Origin: Planctomycetales bacterium 10988
GTDB taxonomy: Bacteria > Planctomycetota > Planctomycetia > Pirellulales > Pb10988
Direction: 5' to 3'
Length of the DNA stretch: 64,000 nt
Assembly (NCBI GenBank): GCA_009664345.1
Contig: CP043547.1
Location: 3,066,709 to 3,130,708 of the forward strand
This document shows, piece by piece, positions 35,394-44,658 of this stretch. Numbering within the stretch: position 1 is the stretch's first letter; each line of letters opens with the position of its first letter. The position numbers and the translations under genes are program-made. Below the pieces are notes generated by a model. That model worked only from the letters and a program-made list of their open reading frames with translations. It ran no database searches and was not told the DNA's origin.

Positions 35394-35485
35394 AGGATAA
35401 TCTCTAAACAATTTCGCGTTGTTAACAACCTATGATTATAGAATGTTTATTTTGATTTCTCTATCTATCTTTTGTTGTTGATTCA

Positions 35486-35521
35486 ATAAAAAAGAGCGAG
35501 CCTTTTATTAGACTCGCTCTT
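35486..35521 (-). terminator. Rho-independent terminator of the TolC-like gene
   Basis: On the minus strand AAGAGCGAG and CTCGCTCTT pair perfectly around a 12-nt loop and are followed by TTTTTATTG. It lies directly after the stop codon of the gene at 35553-38321. Confidence 0.85.
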
Positions 35522-35552
35522 CGAAAAGTTTTAAATTTTTCAGACGTTCACG

Positions 35553-38321
35553 TTAACGGAGGGGGGCGGGGCGAACGGCAGGTTCGGGAAGTTTTCGATT
35601 TTGTTTATTTTTTTGTTTCCCTTCCTGCTTGTCCGACTTTTCTGAAGTCGGTTCGTTTTCGGCCTGCTGATCCTCGGTGACTTGCGAAACAAGCTGGATC
35701 GCGGGGGCTCCCGGCAGTGGCGGCTCGGGCAAGTTTTTGTCGAGCAAGCGAGGGCCTTCTAGGGGGCGAAGCCACTCTAAATCCGCCTCTTTGGGGACTT
35801 CCTTCCCTGGCGGAGCGGGAATCTCTTCGAAGTCATCCATGGCCGGGCCGCTGGATTTACTCGGCGTTTTCTTGCCGGGTTTTCCGGGGATGCCGTTGAG
35901 ATTTTCCAAATCGATCGTGCCGGGATCAATCCACTGACCATAAGGATCGAGCTGCATCGTTCCCATGTCGCGATCAAGGACCATCCGTTGCACTTGGTAG
36001 TCGATCCAGACGCCGAGGAAATCGTTCTGAGCATCCAGCAGATCGGAGAGAGCGGACAGCAAGTCGCGTGCGGTCGTCGCCCCGAATTGTTGTTGACCAC
36101 CCGACTGTCCAGCGACGGGTTTCGGCGGTTGATTCAAACGCAGGGAAGCAAGGACCACCTGACTGATGGCCACGCGAATGGCCGAGCGTCGAAGTTCGAA
36201 GTCGTAACGGTTTCGATCAAGCCGACGTATGACCGAGCGGAGATTCCCCGAAATCGAATCGACAAATTCCATATAGGCTCGGCGGGTCCGTTGGTAAGCA
36301 ATCTGCGATTCGCGATAGTTGTTCCGTTCCCCCAAACGCGTCAGCGGGGCATCGAATTGAAGGCTCATTCGCAAGCGTCCATTTTCTCCTCGGAAACCAA
36401 GGACGTTATCCCCGAGCGTGCCGAGTTGCCCATCGACAACGATGTCGAGATCGGCCTCCAGGGCATTCCCGGCGACTTCAATCAACCGCCAACTATCGAC
36501 GACCGCCGCTCTAGCGTTCATCCAGTCGCGACGATTGACGCTGGCGATTTCGAAGGCTTGTTCGTCCGTCAAGTTCACCGAAGGTAAGACAACCGCATCC
36601 ACACGGATTTCCGCTTGCAAGAGGGCCAAGTCCAGCAGGTCACTGGCCAAGAAGACCATGGCGTTGACCATGCGGAGTCGGAATTCATTCGGTTCCAGCG
36701 TCTCGGCGACTTCCTCCAAGGAAAGAAGGTCATAATACGATTGAGCGACCTTGAGTTCCAATTCTTGGTAGGCTTGTTGCAGCGTTTCTACCCGTTGATC
36801 AAAGGTGTCCGGAGAGAACTCCGTTAGCTCAAACGAACCGGCGAACGTGTTGTTCTTGGTAAGCGATTCGAGATTGCGACGCCGCTGCGGGGCATTTCTG
36901 AGCAACTGTTGCAGGTCGGTTCGCACGGTCGCCATCTGATCGAGAATCTGATCTTGATAATCCGCGACGGTGTTAAACTTCTCCATGATCACCGTGCGAT
37001 CGCTTTCGGGATCAAGCTCGCGGGACTCCCCGATCACGAGGGCTAGCTCATCTCTCAATTCAGTAAATTGCGGATCGAGCAAGTTCAGCGGTTCGATCAA
37101 GGATTCATCCAAGTTCACGTCCAAGCAAGGCGGCAATCCGAGGAAGATCAAGAAGTCGTCTTGAGCATCTTGATAGCGAGTTTGGCTGGTCAGCAACTGG
37201 CTTTGTGCGCGATAGAGGGCTTGCCGGGTTTGATCCACCTGGAACAAGTCGATCCGGCCGGCGTCGTAGGCGGCTTCCAGTTGAATCAAACTGTCTCGCA
37301 CGGCGGCAAGGTTCGCCTCTTGGTTGCGGATGGTTTGCAGTTGTTGCAAGAGTCCGTAAAAGCCGCCAGCTTGACCGGCTCCGGTGGAACCGAGGTTCGG
37401 CAGGTTCGTGACGCTTCCGATTTGACCAAAGTTGCCGCTTCGAACCGGACCGGCTCCGGCATTGACTCCAGTAAGCACCTCCACGGTGAAGGCACGACGG
37501 AAACGTTCCATCTGTCGGACATTGGCGAGCAAGGCACGTTCGGCAAAGGTCAAGCGTTCCAAGGCCACCGCTCGGGAACCTTCGCGGAGAAGTGGTTGAA
37601 TCAAAGTGAAGTCAAGCAGCGAGCTGGCGAAGTACATATCATCGCCGGAGAACTGCCAGACAATCGAGTTGGCCAACCCGGCCACGAATTGGCCTCCGGT
37701 TGCGAATCGCTTGGAGACTTGGAAATCATCGTCAAGACGTAATAGGCTTTGCGTCTGGCCGGCAAATTCACGCCCTTGCACATCGAAGGTGGTGTCGTGC
37801 GTGCCGAAGTACATGACATCGAACTGAAAGCGTTCAAAGGTCACATCCAAAGCGGAAAGATAAAGGTCTTCCAACTCAAGTTGATAATCGCGAGAGTTCA
37901 CGCGGGCCAGCTTCACCGAAGAATCTTCGCTGAGGACGACTTCTCCATCGTTATTGCGGGGCAGCAGACTCGGCCAGGCGGGATTTTCCCGAAACTGGCG
38001 ATTGCCGAACTTTCCCCAGTCGTAACCTTTTTTGTGATCGACATAGTGCATGTAGCGATTACTGAGAGGATCGTCCTGCGGCATCGGCGGGAAATCTTGC
38101 TTGTAAACGTCCAAGTTCCGCGAGGCGGGAAACGGTTGAATGCTATATTCTTGCAGCGGAACCTGAATGAGCGGAGCATGCGTGGAGATGGTGTGATAGA
38201 CTTCTTCATCCGCCTGCTTGCGATAATGGGCACGATTACAGCCTACAGGAAGACTGCAAAGACAGCCCAGGCACCCGATCAACAGGAAGGGGATGGAAAC
38301 ATCTCGCCTGATCATTTTCAT
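35553..38321 (-). CDS. TolC-family outer-membrane protein, putative lipoprotein
   Basis: The protein is 922 aa, about twice the usual TolC length. The N-terminus (IPFLLIGCLGCLCSLPVGC) is a lipoprotein-like signal with several Cys. Two long TolC-type alpha-hairpin/beta segments follow: RAVALERLTFAERALLANVR, QLEAAYDAGRIDLFQVDQTR, then DWMNARAAVVDSWRLIEVAG and VRVAISQVVLASLRL-like helices. The C-terminal 130 residues are Pro-, Lys- and Gln-rich and probably disordered. It should form the outer-membrane channel of an efflux or type I export system, but no inner-membrane or adaptor gene is adjacent. ATG at 38321 has TAGGAGT upstream. Confidence 0.88.
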   Translation of the reverse strand: MKMIRRDVSIPFLLIGCLGCLCSLPVGCNRAHYRKQADEEVYHTISTHAPLIQVPLQEYSIQPFPASRNLDVYKQDFPPMPQDDPLSNRYMHYVDHKKGYDWGKFGNRQFRENPAWPSLLPRNNDGEVVLSEDSSVKLARVNSRDYQLELEDLYLSALDVTFERFQFDVMYFGTHDTTFDVQGREFAGQTQSLLRLDDDFQVSKRFATGGQFVAGLANSIVWQFSGDDMYFASSLLDFTLIQPLLREGSRAVALERLTFAERALLANVRQMERFRRAFTVEVLTGVNAGAGPVRSGNFGQIGSVTNLPNLGSTGAGQAGGFYGLLQQLQTIRNQEANLAAVRDSLIQLEAAYDAGRIDLFQVDQTRQALYRAQSQLLTSQTRYQDAQDDFLIFLGLPPCLDVNLDESLIEPLNLLDPQFTELRDELALVIGESRELDPESDRTVIMEKFNTVADYQDQILDQMATVRTDLQQLLRNAPQRRRNLESLTKNNTFAGSFELTEFSPDTFDQRVETLQQAYQELELKVAQSYYDLLSLEEVAETLEPNEFRLRMVNAMVFLASDLLDLALLQAEIRVDAVVLPSVNLTDEQAFEIASVNRRDWMNARAAVVDSWRLIEVAGNALEADLDIVVDGQLGTLGDNVLGFRGENGRLRMSLQFDAPLTRLGERNNYRESQIAYQRTRRAYMEFVDSISGNLRSVIRRLDRNRYDFELRRSAIRVAISQVVLASLRLNQPPKPVAGQSGGQQQFGATTARDLLSALSDLLDAQNDFLGVWIDYQVQRMVLDRDMGTMQLDPYGQWIDPGTIDLENLNGIPGKPGKKTPSKSSGPAMDDFEEIPAPPGKEVPKEADLEWLRPLEGPRLLDKNLPEPPLPGAPAIQLVSQVTEDQQAENEPTSEKSDKQEGKQKNKQNRKLPEPAVRPAPLR

Positions 38322-39130
38322 CAACGGACTCCTACAGACACGAATCGAAGCGGCTGGAGAAATCGAGCGAGACACCTCATGCGTCACGACTGGGATAGAC
38401 TTCTCTTACCAAAAGCTGACCGAGCAAGCCTCGCGATTTGCTCATGAGGACTGCTTGCAAAGATGCTCCCTAGCGGATGGGAAGTTGAACGGGATGATCT
38501 TTGGAGAGATCACCTTTCCACCGCGTATGCTGATCTTATTGGTCTTGTTTAATGGCTTCGGAAAACGCGTTGTGAGGACTCCAACGATTAAAAGGTCATT
38601 GATGTGATTGCGGGATAAATGAGAGGTTACTTTATAATACAATCATGATAATGACTGCTATCTGTATAATGCTCAGGGAGGTGGTAATCCCGAAGGTTTT
38701 GTTAATCGGTAAACTTCATGAGATTCCAGATTTGCTTTTCTCGAATGCCACAGAGTACGATATTAATACGTAGCCCCTGGGGAACAGAGATGGTTTTCGC
38801 CCCGGTTTCGTAGGGCGAAAAAATGGGATTTCTTTGGAAACTCCGCTTCTCTGACTTGCTTTGTAGCAAGGAGGAGTTAGGCTAAATTAAAAGGATTCTT
38901 TCTAGTATTCAGTGTGCGTTGAGTTTCGAAAGAACCTTTGTTCCCAAAGAAAATTCAGTTTGCTCTCTTCAAGTTCATTTCTAGGAACGAAGTGAATCGG
39001 TTCAGCATGAGGGCATCCCTGCGGTATACAATTGGGTTAGGCGGTACGCCTGGAACGGATTTTGATTCGTGAAGGTTCGAGGGTCGCTTAGCTGTAACGT
39101 TTCCCTTTCTAGGTAAGGCAATTTGATCCC
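38322..39130. other. Gene-free interval with a hairpin
   Basis: About 800 bp lie between divergent genes. A 9-bp perfect hairpin, TTTTCGCCC / GGGCGAAAA, sits at 38794-38821 with a 10-nt loop and no T run. No open frame looks coding. Confidence 0.4.
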
Positions 39131-40258
39131 ATGACGACGCTTAGTAAGGTCTTCCTCGTCATTTTAATTCTGCTGGCGCTTCCTTTCCTTTATTTGACAG
39201 CCAGAACCTTAAAAACCCATGAATCCTGGGGCCAAATGGTTACCCAGCTCGAAACGCAAATCGAGGACTTGGACAAGCAAGTTGCCTTGCTCCAAACCGG
39301 ACAACGCAACGAAGACAACGAGTTGGTCGAACCGGGTCTCTTGCAATTGAGCAAGCGTTTGGACGCCGCCCTTGGGAGTCGAGGACGTGTTTTCTTCAAT
39401 GTGATTCCGCGAAGTCTCGACCAAAATGGAACGGTCGCCCTGGAGATGCAAGGGGCTGAACATAATATCAAAACCGGGGATACTTTCTACCTTTTCGATC
39501 AAAAGCCCTTTTATGAAGGGGGCCAGTACTTCGGTGCCTTCGAAGTCACGCAAGCCAACCCTAGCCCCGATCAAGGGCTCTTGCGGTTGCAACTCTCGCC
39601 GGTCAGCCTTGGGATTCCGCAACTTCAATTTGTGGAAGGAAATGGCCAGAGCCCCGATCAGGTACGGATTCGCGACAGTCGCACCGTGGCAATGGATGAA
39701 AGTATCAATTCCAGCATTGATGAAGCTTACTGGATCATGCGGGATGTCCTGCCGCCGGACCTTTATGGGGCTTTCGAAGGTCTCCCTGAAGAAACGATCA
39801 CCCGGCAATTTCCGCCGGAAGTGGCCGAACAATATCTTCGTCAAGGCAAACCTGCCCTTCCTTCGGATCCACAAACTCGGGTGAAGAACGGCAAATACTT
39901 TCGCCCCTTGCGGGATTATCAGGCAGGCATTGTTGATATCGAACGGGATTTGGCCTTGCTCACCGATGAGTTCAATGCCCGCGTGGCGGATTTGACGGTC
40001 CAAAAGACACGCTTGCCCGAGGGTTACGAAGCTGATAAAGAGGACGCGGCTCAACAAATTGCCGACCTCGATCAAGCCCTGGAAAACGGCCGCAAGGCCC
40101 AGGCAGCGGTTCAGGTTCAGCTAGAAAAAGTCCGTGCTGAACTGGAAGAAGTCCAATCGGAAACCGACCGAGTCTTCCAAGAGTGCAAGCAACTTGCCGA
40201 AGAAATCAACCAACTCTACGGAAAAGCGATTGACGAAAATCAAGTCGCCCGCCGTTAG
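39131..40258 (+). CDS. Membrane-anchored coiled-coil protein, hypothetical
   Basis: The 375-aa protein has one N-terminal transmembrane helix (VFLVILILLALPFLYLTA) and a short coiled coil (QLETQIEDLDKQVALLQTG). A beta-rich domain follows (GRVFFNVIP, IKTGDTFYLFDQKPFYEGG), then a long C-terminal coiled coil (about 265-365). Anchor plus coiled coil plus a compact domain suggests an envelope scaffold. It resembles the protein at 46419 in layout but shows no obvious sequence match. The family is not recognised. Confidence 0.65.
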   Translation: MTTLSKVFLVILILLALPFLYLTARTLKTHESWGQMVTQLETQIEDLDKQVALLQTGQRNEDNELVEPGLLQLSKRLDAALGSRGRVFFNVIPRSLDQNGTVALEMQGAEHNIKTGDTFYLFDQKPFYEGGQYFGAFEVTQANPSPDQGLLRLQLSPVSLGIPQLQFVEGNGQSPDQVRIRDSRTVAMDESINSSIDEAYWIMRDVLPPDLYGAFEGLPEETITRQFPPEVAEQYLRQGKPALPSDPQTRVKNGKYFRPLRDYQAGIVDIERDLALLTDEFNARVADLTVQKTRLPEGYEADKEDAAQQIADLDQALENGRKAQAAVQVQLEKVRAELEEVQSETDRVFQECKQLAEEINQLYGKAIDENQVARR

Positions 40259-40301
40259 TTGTCTTCTAGGAATGATTGCTAAAGTGAAGGGAACAAGGGC
40301 T

Positions 40302-41351
40302 TTAAAACAGCCAATACTCTTCGAGCTTACCGCGATCGACCTCGATTCCTAGCCCTGGACCGATCGGCACCGCCAGGGCTCCATCGAGCAATTCTAGCCG
40401 TTCGGATAAAATATCTTCGCGGAGTTGTTCGTATTGGCATTCGCTGGCCATCGTGATATTTCGCGTGCAGCCGGCGAGTTGCAACAGGGCGGCCGTCGCT
40501 AGTCCCAGGGCTTGCGGATAGCGTAACAACACCTCTAGTCCCGCCGCTTGAGCCACTACCGCACATTCTTTCGCTGTCCACAGCCCGCCGGTTTTTTCCA
40601 CATCGATCACCACATAATCGGCGGCTCGTGCCAAGGCAATCGAGACAACTTCGCCGGGAGAACTGATCGTTGCCCCAAGCGGAATCTCCTCTGCTTGCCA
40701 GACATATCCTTCACAGGCTTCAGGTTCCTCCGCAAAAGGATCGATAAAACAATCGACCTCAATTCCCGCAATTCCCTGCAAAAGAGGCTCGATATTCTTC
40801 GCCAAATAAGAATGACGCCCATCAAGTTGCAATTGAATATGGTCCGCGGAAGCGTCTTTGACGGCATGGATAAAGGATAGGTCCTTTTCTATATCTCCAG
40901 TGAGAGAAAGGATTTGCGTATAGAAGCCTTGCTCGGTCCAGGTATGTAGCCACTGCGAAAGATTTGACTCGGACATCGAAGGAATGCGAATCGCCAAGGG
41001 GACATGCTCTCGATAGCGACCTCCCCAGAGATGACAAAGCGGCTGATTCGCCACGCGACCAATCAGGTCCCAACAGGCCATTTCGAGACCCGCCCGCAAC
41101 CCGGCAATTTTTTGCAGGGGTTCAATTTCGCGAAAATCTTCCAAGCGAAAGATACTTCGACCCGCCAACAAGGGAAGGAGATAATCCCGCCACATCGGCA
41201 GCGATTCGGGAAGCCAATTGAGATGACATTCGCCCCAACCTTCAGCGTCCGTATCACTTACCAAACGCAGGATGATGGCACAAACCGACTCTTCCGCCTT
41301 CCGTTGAGGCAAGCGAACGGCATAAAACTCAAGATCACTGATCTTCATCAT
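40302..41351 (-). CDS. Enolase-superfamily (mandelate racemase/MLE-like) protein with atypical active site
   Basis: The 349-aa protein has the two-domain enolase-superfamily form: N-terminal cap (ISDLEFYAVRLP, EGWGECHLNWLPES, AGLEMACWDLIGR) and barrel. Likely metal ligands are Asp177 (LQLDGRH), Asp204 or a nearby Glu (IDPFAEEP) and Asp250 (VIDVEKTGG). The usual KxK base motif after GF is replaced by Ile/Ser (GFYTQILSL), so the ordinary acid-base pair looks absent. The reaction cannot be stated. It ends about 45 bases from a convergent gene. Confidence 0.8.
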   Translation of the reverse strand: MMKISDLEFYAVRLPQRKAEESVCAIILRLVSDTDAEGWGECHLNWLPESLPMWRDYLLPLLAGRSIFRLEDFREIEPLQKIAGLRAGLEMACWDLIGRVANQPLCHLWGGRYREHVPLAIRIPSMSESNLSQWLHTWTEQGFYTQILSLTGDIEKDLSFIHAVKDASADHIQLQLDGRHSYLAKNIEPLLQGIAGIEVDCFIDPFAEEPEACEGYVWQAEEIPLGATISSPGEVVSIALARAADYVVIDVEKTGGLWTAKECAVVAQAAGLEVLLRYPQALGLATAALLQLAGCTRNITMASECQYEQLREDILSERLELLDGALAVPIGPGLGIEVDRGKLEEYWLF

Positions 41352-41500
41352 GACGCGGCTATGCCAAGATTCAGGGAGTGGAAAAGCAAAAGGTCGTCGA
41401 ATGTCACTAAGAGAGTAGACGGAATTTTAACAGAAAAGTTCGGGAGATCGAGCCGGTTCGACTTCTCAAAAACAAGGAGCTTGTCGGAAGGGAACCCGAT

Positions 41501-42439
41501 TCAAGAGGGAGTGGTCAAGCGTCGCAATTCCTTCGGCAAGGGGAAATGAACATTCTCCTCGCGAATCGTTCGCTCTTGCAGCGTGGCACCGTAGCGATCT
41601 ACGATCGTTTGAATCGTGTCTTGCACGACCACTTCCGGCGCGCTTGCCCCGGCGGTGATCAAGACCTTTTCCACCCCTTCGAACCAGGCATCTTCCAATT
41701 CATGAGGGCCATCAATCAGATAAGCGGGCTTCTTGAAAGTTTGACCTAACTCGGCTAACCGTTGAGAGTTGGAGCTATTTTTACTTCCCATCACCAAAAC
41801 CAAGTCAGCTAAGGGAGCAAGCTCGCGGACGGCCTCTTGCCGGTTCTGCGTGGCATAGCAAATATCGTCCTTGCGGGGACCTTCCACATTCGGAAAACGG
41901 CGGCGAATCTGAGTAATCACGCGGTTTGCATCATCAACCGAAAGCGTTGTCTGGGTAAGAAAGGCGACTTTATTCGGGTCTTTCACAACCAGTTGATCCA
42001 CTTCCTCCGGGGTCTCGACCAGCTCGATCGCTTCCGGGGCCTCACCCATCGTGCCGATCACTTCATCATGTCCGGCATGTCCAATGAGGAGAATCGTATA
42101 CCCCTTCTTGGCAAAGCGGAGGGCTTCCATATGCACCTTCGTCACCAAAGGGCAGGTGGCATCGATGGCCGTGAGATCGCGTTCTTTTGCCTCTTTGCGA
42201 ATCTCTGGAGAGACCCCATGCGCGGAGAACAGAACGACACTGCCAGTCGGAACTTCACTCAGATGATTGACGAAGGTCACCCCCTGATTGCGAAACCGGT
42301 TCACGACATATTGATTGTGAACGATCTCATGATAGACATACAGCGGAGTGCCAAAGCGTTCCAAAGCTAAATCGAGAGAGTCAATCGCCATATTCACTCC
42401 GGCACAAAAACCGCGTGGATTGGCAAGTAGTATTTCCAT
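41501..42439 (-). CDS. ispH: 4-hydroxy-3-methylbut-2-enyl diphosphate reductase
   Basis: IspH is the last step of the MEP isoprenoid pathway, making IPP and DMAPP from HMBPP with a [4Fe-4S] cluster. The cluster cysteines are Cys12 (GFCAG), Cys96 (DATCPLV) and Cys194 (DDICYATQNRQ). His41 (EIVHN), His74 (SAHGVSP), His121 and Glu126 (GHAGHDEVIGT) also match the family. GAGGAG lies about 8 bases before the ATG at 42439; the GTG 9 bases upstream is less likely. Confidence 0.97.
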   Translation of the reverse strand: MEILLANPRGFCAGVNMAIDSLDLALERFGTPLYVYHEIVHNQYVVNRFRNQGVTFVNHLSEVPTGSVVLFSAHGVSPEIRKEAKERDLTAIDATCPLVTKVHMEALRFAKKGYTILLIGHAGHDEVIGTMGEAPEAIELVETPEEVDQLVVKDPNKVAFLTQTTLSVDDANRVITQIRRRFPNVEGPRKDDICYATQNRQEAVRELAPLADLVLVMGSKNSSNSQRLAELGQTFKKPAYLIDGPHELEDAWFEGVEKVLITAGASAPEVVVQDTIQTIVDRYGATLQERTIREENVHFPLPKELRRLTTPS

Positions 42440-42645
42440 CACAGACACTCCTCAATTTCCAAAATTCTCAGTGGAAGCCACAATCGATTGTCACTTCATC
42501 TCGGCGATCTTTAACAGGGTTCCCATTCTCTTATCATAAAGGGACACGCCAGTTTTGCCAATTGCGACATGTAGGGAAGTTCCCGGAGACACCGGATTGC
42601 TTCACATGATCAAAACCGAGAAACCTTCCTCTTCGCAACGAATTT

Positions 42646-43545
42646 TTATGCTTCACGGAGAGGATTGAGTCTTTCTTCCGCCAAGGCTTTATAGTTCAAG
42701 AGTGTCTCATTCTCCGGATCGGTGCTCAATCCGTCGTAGGCTGCGAAGATCGCCTCTTGCCATCTTCCGGCTTCAAAATGTTCCTTCGCAGTTTCAATGG
42801 CACTTCCGACCAGCTCTTGAAAGACCTCTTCGCTGAACTTTTTCGCTTCTTCGAAGTCAGGGTGCATCCGCAAAGCTTGACGAGCTTCGAGCCAAGCTCG
42901 GGGAAGATTTCCTTCTGCATAGGCGCTGCGGGCTTGTTGTAAACTTCTCTCAGCGGCTTGAGGAAGAAGCTTTTTCAATTGCTGTTTACTTTCAAGATGA
43001 CTCGGGTCAATCCAAGTGTTTTCTTGAATGGCGGAATACGCAGACCAAAAGTCATCGTTCGCCAAGGACTGTTCCGCGATACGAAGATTTTGTTCAATCA
43101 ATTTCGCACAAGCATTTTGATAAAGTTGCTGAACTTCAGAATCTTTACGAAATTCGAATGCTTTTCGAGCAAGTTGATAGGCTTTTTCCCAATCTCCTTT
43201 TAAATAGAAAGCATTCGCTTTTAAAAAATCAATCTCTGGATGGTTTGGCTCCAGGCGTTCCGCCGCTTTAATTTCTCGCAACGCTTTACTGGTTTGATTC
43301 AGTCCTAAGAATGCTTTTGCTTTTAAAAGATAACCTTCTTCATCATCCGGCTCGAATTGAATGATTTGCTCCGCGGCTTCACAAGCAGCGGCAAAATCCT
43401 TTTTATTTAAATAGACTTTGGTTAAACAAAAAGAAGCTTCAAAGGATTTCCCTTCGGCTTGAATCAGCTGTTTAATTTCTAATTCGGCATCCTGCCATTG
43501 ACCATCTTCGAGCAACTGTTCAATTTTAATCAGTTGTTTACTCAT
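42646..43545 (-). CDS. TPR-repeat protein (paralogue 1 of 3)
   Basis: The 299-aa protein consists of tetratricopeptide repeats (EQLLEDGQWQDAELEIKQLI; GYLLKAKAFLGLNQTSKALR; FLKANAFYLKGDWEKAYQLA; KEHFEAGRWQEAIFAAYDGL) and has no signal peptide. It is closely related to the next gene, sharing GYLLKAKAFLGLN/GYLLKAKAYLGLN and [KA]KEHFEAG motifs. TPR proteins are protein-protein scaffolds and no partner is evident. Confidence 0.85.
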   Translation of the reverse strand: MSKQLIKIEQLLEDGQWQDAELEIKQLIQAEGKSFEASFCLTKVYLNKKDFAAACEAAEQIIQFEPDDEEGYLLKAKAFLGLNQTSKALREIKAAERLEPNHPEIDFLKANAFYLKGDWEKAYQLARKAFEFRKDSEVQQLYQNACAKLIEQNLRIAEQSLANDDFWSAYSAIQENTWIDPSHLESKQQLKKLLPQAAERSLQQARSAYAEGNLPRAWLEARQALRMHPDFEEAKKFSEEVFQELVGSAIETAKEHFEAGRWQEAIFAAYDGLSTDPENETLLNYKALAEERLNPLREA

Positions 43546-43643
43546 CTGAATACCGATCCATCGCCGAACTTCAACATTGTTAGCTCGTGGTCAAAAAGTA
43601 AATTGAGAGCGAACTGGTTCCGCCGGGGTTTGATCACTGACTT

Positions 43644-44546
43644 CTACTTGCCCGATTCTCGAATCTTTTTCAATTCTTTATTTGCAAGCAAACGATACTT
43701 TCGGAGCTTGACATTACTTTCATCATAGTAAAGCCCATCTCGGGCCATTTGTAATGTTTTATCCCACTCCCCTGCTTCGAAATGTTCTTTCGCTTTTTCA
43801 ACCACTTGTTCAAGACTTTTTTCAAAAATTTCCTGAAAGCCTTTATGCTTGGGATATTTTTCCAGTCCCGATTTTGCATAGATGAGAGCGGTTTTAAACT
43901 TCCCTCTTTCGAGCTTTTCTCGGGCCTCTTGCGTCTCACGGCGGGCGTGTTCCTCTAACAGCCGATTGTTTTCAGGGTGATTCGCGTCGATCGTTTTATT
44001 TTTACGGAGGAATTCCTCTGCCCTCCAAAGGATGCCTTGTTGATAAGATTCTCTGACGACAACAAGATTCCGCTCGATAAGCTTCTCACCAGAGACTTGG
44101 CGAATCTCTTGCGCTTCGGGCGTTTGTTGATCCTCCTGAGAGAGTTGAAGGATTGAATAATAGGCATCCTCCCAGTGTTCTTTCATGAAGCTAAACTTTG
44201 CTTTTAAAATATACACATCTGGAGAATCAGGGTCGAGGCGAAAGGCGGCTTTGAATTCCCGCGAAGCTTTACGGAGATTATTTAAACCTAAATATGCTTT
44301 GGCTTTTAAAAGATAACCTTTGGCCGCGTTGGGTTTTGTATTGATTGTTTTTTGAGCCGATTCGCAAGCCGCAGCGAATTCTTTCTTTTTTAAATAGATG
44401 TCAGTTAAAAAAGCGTACGCTTCCGAAGAGTTTTCGTTCTTGTTTAAAATTTGTTGAACTTCCTGTTCCGCTTCACTCCATTTTTGATCCTTAATCAAGC
44501 TGTTCACTTGTTTGAGTTGTTCTTTGTTCATGAGAAAAAATTTCAT
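43644..44546 (-). CDS. TPR-repeat protein (paralogue 2 of 3)
   Basis: This 300-aa TPR protein (GYLLKAKAYLGLNNLRKASR; AKEHFEAGEWDKTLQMARDG) has the same layout as the neighbouring 299-aa protein, consistent with a tandem duplication. The local DNA is A/T- and Lys-richer than average. Start choice between 44546 and the ATG 18 bases later (44528) is open because neither has a good ribosome site. Confidence 0.85.
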   Translation of the reverse strand: MKFFLMNKEQLKQVNSLIKDQKWSEAEQEVQQILNKNENSSEAYAFLTDIYLKKKEFAAACESAQKTINTKPNAAKGYLLKAKAYLGLNNLRKASREFKAAFRLDPDSPDVYILKAKFSFMKEHWEDAYYSILQLSQEDQQTPEAQEIRQVSGEKLIERNLVVVRESYQQGILWRAEEFLRKNKTIDANHPENNRLLEEHARRETQEAREKLERGKFKTALIYAKSGLEKYPKHKGFQEIFEKSLEQVVEKAKEHFEAGEWDKTLQMARDGLYYDESNVKLRKYRLLANKELKKIRESGK

Positions 44547-44658
44547 TCAAGAGTCAGTAAAGTAGCGATTAGTTTGTATTTAAAGGTTTTTATCTTTTTG
44601 TTATTTTTTGTTTGGCGATCTGTCGTATTTCCTGACATTCGATTAAATAGCAAGTGCC

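Noticed and set aside
38794-38821. 9-bp hairpin TTTTCGCCC/GGGCGAAAA as a terminator
   Set aside because: No T run on either strand and it lies far from the end of any gene; noted only as a hairpin of unknown role.
39060-39130. tRNA-like stretch with GGTTCGA
   Set aside because: No acceptor or anticodon stem pairing could be found around it; the match is coincidental.
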